A DNA stretch of 64,000 nt from Tranquillimonas rosea (lineage in GTDB: Bacteria; Pseudomonadota; Alphaproteobacteria; Rhodobacterales; Rhodobacteraceae): contig NZ_FOGU01000014.1 in NCBI RefSeq assembly GCF_900111315.1, forward strand, positions 1 through 64,000. The letters run 5' to 3'. Made by a program: the position numbers and the translations under genes. Positions 59,232 to 64,000 of the stretch are shown one piece after another (the first letter of the stretch is position 1; each line of letters begins with the position of its first letter). The notes below the pieces were generated by a model that made no database searches, was not told the origin of the DNA, and was given only the letters and a program-made list of their open reading frames with translations.

Positions 59232-60617
59232 TCAGGGCTTGAGGCGCTCGATGATGCGGTCGAGCCGTTCGCCCTGGGGCGAGACCTCGCGCACCGGCGC
59301 GTCGCGCACCGCGTTGTAATAGGCCGACGGATCGTAGGTCGGGATGTCGAGGCCGAGGTGATCGGCGGTCAGCATCCCCATGGACCGCAGCAGCCCGTAG
59401 ACCGCCGCATAGCGCTGCGTCACCGCGTCGATGCGGTTGGCGCGGGCGTCGAGCAGGTCCTGCTCGGCGTCGAGCACGTCGAGCGTGGTGCGCGCGCCCA
59501 GCGACGCCTCTTCCTGGATGCCCTCGAACGCCACGCGGGCCGCGCGGATCTGTTCGTCGATCGAGCTGAGGCTGGCCTGGGCGACCTGAAGCTGCGACCA
59601 CGCCTGCCCGACCGATTGCCGGATGTTCAGCTGCGTGGTGTAGAGTTCGCCGCGGGTGGCGTCGCGCCGGGCCTGCGCCTGACGCAGCTGCGAGGTCAGC
59701 TGTCCGCCGCGATAGATCGGCCCCTGGAGGGTGACGCCGACCGAGCTGTCGGCGTTGAAATCCTGGTCCACGCCGGTCTGCGCGCCCGCGCTCAGCTCGG
59801 GGCCGAAAGAGGCCTCGGCCGCCATGATGTTCAGCTCGGCCACCCGGACCTGTTGCTGTGCGGCCAGGATCTCGGGGTGGCTGCGGACGGCCACGTTGGC
59901 GGCGGCTTCCTCGCTGCTGGCGGTGGCCGGGGCGTTCGGCACCGATTCCAGCGGTCCGGGATAGCGGCCGACGGCGGCGCGGTAGGCTTCGCGTGCGACC
60001 TCGAGATCGCCGCGGGCGGCCGCGAGGTTGGCCTGCGCGTTGGCGAGCGCCGCCTCGGCGGTGGCCACGTCGGTCCGCGTCACCTCGCCCACCTCGAACC
60101 GGTCGCGGGCGGCGCGCAGCTGCTCGCGGATCAGCTCGACGTTGTTCTCGCGCAGGTCAACGAAGGCCTGGGCGCTCTGCACCGACAGGTAGGCGTCGAC
60201 GGCGCTGAACAGAACGTTCTGCTCGACCGCGATCAATTCCTGGCGCGTGGCCAGGACCGTGGCCTTGGCGGCCTCGATGGCCAGGCGCGACGAGCCGGAA
60301 TCGTACAGCAGGATGTCGGCCGACAGGCCGGCGGTGCCGCTGAGCTTGCCGCCGTCGAGCCGGCTGTTGCTGCCGCTCGGCGCGTAATCCGCCGTGGCCG
60401 CGTAGGTGATGATCGGGCGCAGCTGCGCCAGCGACTGCGCGACATCCTCGTCCGCGGCGCGCAAAAGCGCGCGGTTCTGCGTCAGCAGGCCGGAGTTGCG
60501 GTACGCCCCGATCAGCGCGTCGGTCAGGCTTTCGGCCGCGACCGGCCCGGCCGAGAGGCCCAGCACGACCGCCGCGGCGATCCGGCGCGATAGACGCCCT
60601 GCCCTGTGTGAGATCAT
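59232..60617 (-). CDS. tolC: TolC-family outer-membrane channel protein
   Basis: This 461-residue outer-membrane efflux protein has a signal peptide (about residues 1-27, ending GPVAA) and the two internally repeated coiled-coil halves of TolC, with wording such as RFEVGEVTRTDVATAEAAL and EASLGARTTLDVLDAEQDLL. It forms a trimer for type I secretion and drug efflux. ATG 60617 follows AGAGGAAG; a longer frame to 60719 is rejected. It is 46 bases after the PCMT-like gene and has its own terminator. No inner-membrane pump genes are adjacent. Confidence 0.92.
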   Translation of the reverse strand: MISHRAGRLSRRIAAAVVLGLSAGPVAAESLTDALIGAYRNSGLLTQNRALLRAADEDVAQSLAQLRPIITYAATADYAPSGSNSRLDGGKLSGTAGLSADILLYDSGSSRLAIEAAKATVLATRQELIAVEQNVLFSAVDAYLSVQSAQAFVDLRENNVELIREQLRAARDRFEVGEVTRTDVATAEAALANAQANLAAARGDLEVAREAYRAAVGRYPGPLESVPNAPATASSEEAAANVAVRSHPEILAAQQQVRVAELNIMAAEASFGPELSAGAQTGVDQDFNADSSVGVTLQGPIYRGGQLTSQLRQAQARRDATRGELYTTQLNIRQSVGQAWSQLQVAQASLSSIDEQIRAARVAFEGIQEEASLGARTTLDVLDAEQDLLDARANRIDAVTQRYAAVYGLLRSMGMLTADHLGLDIPTYDPSAYYNAVRDAPVREVSPQGERLDRIIERLKP

Positions 60618-60663
60618 CTTGCTCTTCCTCTCTTCCAGCGGCGTCTTCTGTCGAACGCCCGCG

Positions 60664-61317
60664 TTACAGCGCGAAGGTACTTTTCGTCTCGAAGCCCGGA
60701 ATGACCGGGGCCCCCGCATTGAAGATCTGCCGCCAGGTCATTTCGCCGTCGATCTTGTAGCCGATCTTGCAGATGCCGAGCCGCTTTTCCATGAACAGCA
60801 CCGTGATCCGGCCGCCCTCGGCCAGCTGGTCGATCAGCGCTTCGGGCAGCGTGCCGACCCCGCCCTCGACCAGGATCTTGTCGAACGGGCCAAGCTTGGG
60901 GCAGCCCTCGACCAGCGGGTTGGTGACAACGGCGGCACTGTCGACGCCGGCCTCGCCCAGCGCGGTCTCGGCGTCCTTGGCGAGCGCCTCGTCCTCTTCC
61001 AGGGCGACGACGGCCTCGCCCAGACGGGCCAGCACCGCGGCGGTGTATCCGTAGGCGGCGCCCACGTTCAGCACCAGTTCGTTCGGCTGCACGTCGAGCG
61101 CCTCGAGCATCTTGGCCAGCGTGCGCGGTTCGAAGATGACGCGGTTGTTCCCGAGTTCGACGTTCTCGCCGACGTAGCAGGCATCGCGCCACGAATCCGG
61201 CACGAAACGCTCGCGCTCCACGTGGAGAAGCGCGTCGATGATCGGGAACTTGCTGACGTCGGCGGGGCGCACCTGGGTGTCGACCATCTGCCGGCGCCGG
61301 GCTGGGTAATCTGGCAT
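60664..61317 (-). CDS. Protein-L-isoaspartate O-methyltransferase family protein
   Basis: This 217-residue SAM-dependent methyltransferase resembles PCMT, with RERFVPDSW and the SAM motif LNVGAAYGYTAAVLARLG. The usual DIGTGSGY reads NVGAAYGY, and the repair-type TVSAP loop is missing (FEPRTLAKMLE in its place), as in the divergent alphaproteobacterial members found upstream of tolC. True isoaspartate repair is therefore doubtful. It is cotranscribed with tolC. Confidence 0.82.
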   Translation of the reverse strand: MPDYPARRRQMVDTQVRPADVSKFPIIDALLHVERERFVPDSWRDACYVGENVELGNNRVIFEPRTLAKMLEALDVQPNELVLNVGAAYGYTAAVLARLGEAVVALEEDEALAKDAETALGEAGVDSAAVVTNPLVEGCPKLGPFDKILVEGGVGTLPEALIDQLAEGGRITVLFMEKRLGICKIGYKIDGEMTWRQIFNAGAPVIPGFETKSTFAL

Positions 61318-61506
61318 GGTAAGCGGGCGTCCGTTTCCTAGGCTTGTCTGTCATCTGCCACAAAGGCGACGACCGGGCAACAGCGCCGCGGCACTGCGGC
61401 GATCATATTGCGGGAGGCTGTGTCCATGAAATCGCGGCGCCGCCGGAACCTTGGCCGGGTGCTGAGGCTTTCTCGCAGCGTTCGACGACACGAAAGGCCC
61501 CTGCCC

Positions 61507-62853
61507 ATGACCGATACCGATGCCGCCCTCACCGAGTTCATGGAGGCGCACGACGCGCGCAATCCCGGCGAGCCCGAATTCCGGCAGGCGGTCGAGGACG
61601 TCGCCCGCTCGGTCATGCCCTGGTACGTGACGCAGGACCGGATGCGCCGCCGGCAGGTGCTGGAACGGCTGACCGAGCCGGACCGCACGGTTTCCTTCCG
61701 CGTCCCGTGGGAGGCCGACGACGGCTCGGTCCGGTTCAACCGCGGCTGGCGGGTGCAGTTCAGCCAGGTGATGGGCCCCTACAAGGGCGGCCTGCGCTTC
61801 GCCCCTTCCGTGAACCAGAGCGTGCTAAAGTTCCTGGGCTTCGAGCAGATTTTCAAGAACACCCTGACAGGGCTGCCGATGGGCGGCGCCAAGGGCGGGG
61901 CGGACTTCGACCCGAAAGAGGCGAGCGAAGCCGAGCTGCGCCGCTTCTGCCACGCCTTCATGGACGAGCTCTATCGCCATATCGGCCCCGACGTGGACGT
62001 GCCCGCGGGCGACATGGGCGTCGGCATGGACGAGATCAGCCTGATGTTCGGCCGCTACCTCACGCTGAAGAACACCTGGCACGGGGCGCTGACCGGCAAG
62101 GGCAGCACCTTCGGCGGCTCGGCCGTGCGGACAGAGGCGACGGGCTATGGCTGCGTCTACTTCGCCGAGCTGATGCTCGAACGGCTGGACAGGTCGATCG
62201 AGGACGCGCGGGTCGCGATCTCGGGCAGCGGCAACGTCGCGCTCTACGCCGCAGAGAAGGCGCTGGACGAGGGCGCGACCGTCGTGACCCTGTCGGATTC
62301 CGGCGGCACGCTGGTGTTCGAAGACGGGCTGGACCGCGACACTCTGGAGACGGTCAAGACCCGCAAGGGCGACGGCGCGCGGCTGTCCGAGCTGGCGGAC
62401 GAAACCGGCGGCAGCTATCGAGACGGCGCCGCGCCGTGGGGCGAGCAGTGCGACATCGCCCTGCCCTGTGCGACGCAGAACGAGATGGACGGCGACGCGG
62501 CCAAGGCGCTTGCCGACAACGGCGTCTGGCTGGTCTGCGAGGGCGCGAACATGCCGCTGACCTCCGACGCGGCTCAAACGCTGCGCGACGCCGGCATCCC
62601 GCGCGGCCCCGGCAAGGCGTCGAACGCGGGCGGTGTCGCGGTCAGCGGGCTGGAGGAAAGCCAGAACGCCCAGCGTCTCTACTGGAGCCGGGACGAGGTC
62701 GACCGCCAACTGCGCGACATCATGCGCGGCATCCACGACGACTGCCTCGAGGTGGCCGACGGGCATGCCGACGACATGGACTATGTCACCTGCGCCAACC
62801 TCGCCGCGTTCCAGCGGGTGTCGCGCGCGCTGGATGCGTTCTGGGTGTTCTGA
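61507..62853 (+). CDS. gdhA: NADP-specific glutamate dehydrogenase
   Basis: This 448-residue enzyme makes glutamate from 2-oxoglutarate and ammonia. It has GPYKGGLRFAPSVN, LPMGGAKGGADFDP (catalytic Lys block), the dinucleotide-binding fold VAISGSGNVALYAAEKAL and ANAGG-type SNAGGVAVSGLEESQN near the end. The start matches the family at ATG 61507. An in-frame ATG at 61426 behind a strong GGGAGG site would add 27 mostly Arg-rich residues (MKSRRRRNLGRVLRLS and onward). It is divergent from the PCMT-like gene. Confidence 0.93.
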   Translation: MTDTDAALTEFMEAHDARNPGEPEFRQAVEDVARSVMPWYVTQDRMRRRQVLERLTEPDRTVSFRVPWEADDGSVRFNRGWRVQFSQVMGPYKGGLRFAPSVNQSVLKFLGFEQIFKNTLTGLPMGGAKGGADFDPKEASEAELRRFCHAFMDELYRHIGPDVDVPAGDMGVGMDEISLMFGRYLTLKNTWHGALTGKGSTFGGSAVRTEATGYGCVYFAELMLERLDRSIEDARVAISGSGNVALYAAEKALDEGATVVTLSDSGGTLVFEDGLDRDTLETVKTRKGDGARLSELADETGGSYRDGAAPWGEQCDIALPCATQNEMDGDAAKALADNGVWLVCEGANMPLTSDAAQTLRDAGIPRGPGKASNAGGVAVSGLEESQNAQRLYWSRDEVDRQLRDIMRGIHDDCLEVADGHADDMDYVTCANLAAFQRVSRALDAFWVF

Positions 62854-62857
62854 GCCC

Positions 62858-63559
62858 TCAGTAGGTCCGGCTGGCGTTGCCCAGGCCCACCACGGGGCCC
62901 GTCGGCTGTCCGGTGGGCGAGCCGCCGGCGGGTTCGACCGTGATCTCGTAGAGCTGGTCGATGTCCGGCAACGGCAGGTCGGGGCCCGTCAGGCGCGCGC
63001 GGCGGGCGCGCTCGAGCGTGCCCAGAGAGACCGGCGGCCCGTCGGGATCCGGCTTGGTCCAGACCTCGAGCACCTGCGGCCCGTCGGGCGAGATCGGCGC
63101 CAGCGGCGTCACCCGGATCGTGTCGTCGGGATAGGTCTCGACCAGGGCGACGGACTGTCCGTCGTCGTTCAGTAGGATCGCCATCGTCAGCGGCGGACGC
63201 GCCTGGAGCACTTGCCACGTCAGGCCGGCGGCGAGCAGCACGGTCGCCGCCATCGCCGCAAGGGCCGTCGGACGCCAGGCGCGCGCGACGCCGGCGGCGC
63301 CCCTCGCTCCATCCCCGACCGGCTGCGGCCGCCCCGTGAGAGCAGCCTCGATCCGGCTCCAGAGCCCTGCGCCGACGGGAAGTTGGGGCGCGCTGCGGTC
63401 CAGGTCGTGAAACCGCTCGCGCGCGGCCCGCACGGCTTCGCGCAGGGCGCGGTCCTCGGCATCGGCGGGCGCGGCGATGCGGGCCTCGACCTCGGCATGG
63501 GCATCGTCATCGAGCGCGCCGAGGATGTAGAGTTCGGCAAGATCCGCGGGCGCCGTCAT
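62858..63559 (-). CDS. RskA-type anti-sigma factor
   Basis: This 233-residue protein has an N-terminal cytoplasmic part starting MTAPADLAELYILGALDDD (zinc-less anti-sigma type), one membrane helix at about residues 98-117, and a periplasmic RskA-like C-terminal domain (PLTMAILLNDDGQSVALVET and VLEVWTKPDPDGPPVSLG). It would hold the sigma factor encoded just upstream at the membrane. Its ATG overlaps the sigma stop by four bases. Confidence 0.85.
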   Translation of the reverse strand: MTAPADLAELYILGALDDDAHAEVEARIAAPADAEDRALREAVRAARERFHDLDRSAPQLPVGAGLWSRIEAALTGRPQPVGDGARGAAGVARAWRPTALAAMAATVLLAAGLTWQVLQARPPLTMAILLNDDGQSVALVETYPDDTIRVTPLAPISPDGPQVLEVWTKPDPDGPPVSLGTLERARRARLTGPDLPLPDIDQLYEITVEPAGGSPTGQPTGPVVGLGNASRTY

Positions 63560-64000
63560 TGCAGGCACTCCCGCAGCGCCAGCAGGCTGCGCCGCACCCA
63601 CGTCTTCACCGTGCCCAGCGGCCGCCCGAGCTTGCCCGCGATCTCGGCCTGGGTCAGCCCGGTGACGTAGATCAGCAGCAGAACATGGCGCTGCGTCCGC
63701 TCCAGCGTGTCGAGACACACTCTCAGCCGGCCCTCGGGATCGAGCCCATCGGCCGCCTCCCTGACCGCGCCTTCGCGCAGGTGGTCGAGGTTGTCGGGCT
63801 CGACCGCTTCCTCGTGGGACCGGTTGCGCAGGATGTCGATCGCCCGGAAGCGCGCGATCGTATACATCCAGCTGCGCGGCGAGCCGAGTTCGGGGGTATA
63901 GCGCGCGGCGTTGTGCCAGACCTGCAGGAAGGCCTCCTGCACCGCGTCCTCGGCCAACTCGTCGCGGTGGAGGACACGCATCGCGATCCCCTTCATCCGC
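63556..64000 (-). CDS. ECF RNA polymerase sigma factor (N-terminus outside window)
   Basis: At least 148 residues of an ECF sigma factor are seen; the gene runs off the right edge, so the start is not visible and the open frame's first Met is internal. Region 2 is in LAEDAVQEAFLQVWHNA and SWMYTIARFRAIDILRNR. Region 4 is RTQRHVLLLIYVTGLTQAEI with GRPLGTVKTWVRRSLLALR. It resembles the SigK-like group that pairs with RskA anti-sigma factors, which is just what follows. The regulon is unknown. Confidence 0.88.
   Translation of the reverse strand, partial: RMKGIAMRVLHRDELAEDAVQEAFLQVWHNAARYTPELGSPRSWMYTIARFRAIDILRNRSHEEAVEPDNLDHLREGAVREAADGLDPEGRLRVCLDTLERTQRHVLLLIYVTGLTQAEIAGKLGRPLGTVKTWVRRSLLALRECLQ

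Noticed and set aside
1-64000. Mobile elements, prophage or CRISPR array
   Set aside because: No transposase, integrase, phage structural gene or regularly spaced repeat was seen on either strand.

Overview
The window is GC-rich DNA from an alphaproteobacterium, most likely a Rhodobacteraceae/Roseobacter-group organism. The pointers are a PutR/PutA pair, a fused FhuB-type permease, H-NOX/HNOBA genes, a PleD-like protein, a PopZ-like DUF2497 protein, DUF1127 and DUF3572 proteins, an alphaproteobacterial LexA box (GAAC-N7-GAAC) and an Irr-type iron box. Genes are packed tightly with many 4-bp ATGA overlaps. I see no prophage, insertion sequence, CRISPR array or plasmid backbone. The content is mostly chromosomal housekeeping with several small accessory modules.

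Left part (1-11.4 kb): the 3' end of a pyruvate dehydrogenase E2 gene, then a nearly 10-kb minus-strand siderophore-uptake locus. In transcription order it reads exbB, two exbD genes, tonB, a siderophore-interacting reductase, then a TonB-dependent receptor, an ATPase, two tandem periplasmic binding proteins and a fused permease. It encodes all steps from outer membrane to cytoplasmic iron release. A similar 17-bp sequence lies upstream of both the exbB and the receptor genes. Two small DUF1127 genes diverge from it.

11.5-24 kb: a lytic transglycosylase; an H-NOX-like gene that has lost the heme-ligating histidine, coupled to an HNOBA-GGDEF diguanylate cyclase; a DUF4153 membrane protein; a HAD phosphatase; a MarR regulator; a DUF3572 protein; a PleD-like cyclase; an EF-hand / ECF sigma / anti-sigma-like / CnrX-like sensor cluster; DUF983, Nudix, lipoprotein and aldo-keto reductase genes; and a solitary SOS-boxed imuA-like gene.

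24-47 kb: metG; a DegS/HtrA-like protease; a ZIP metal transporter under an Irr-type box; a solitary ectoine synthase gene behind an amidase gene; an Asp-box repeat protein; tRNA-Leu(UAA); putR/putA; a rhomboid protease whose start codon abuts a strong hairpin; an inositol-monophosphatase family gene; metR/metF; a DUF2235 protein overlapping a lone form-II CoxL-like gene; an ornithine-decarboxylase-type gene facing an Lrp-type regulator across nested palindromes; and efp.

47-64 kb: ygfZ; a shortened glycosyltransferase; an MsbA-like exporter with a CX5R phosphatase; a class V aminotransferase; a 57-residue membrane protein; hisC-valS; cobQ; the PopZ-like gene; a PCMT-like gene and tolC; gdhA; and an RskA-type anti-sigma gene with an ECF sigma gene that runs off the right edge.

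The items most worth a second look are the heme-less H-NOX/cyclase pair, the EF-hand/CnrX-like sigma cluster, the solitary ectC-amidase pair, the Irr-box ZIP transporter and the orphan SOS-regulated imuA.
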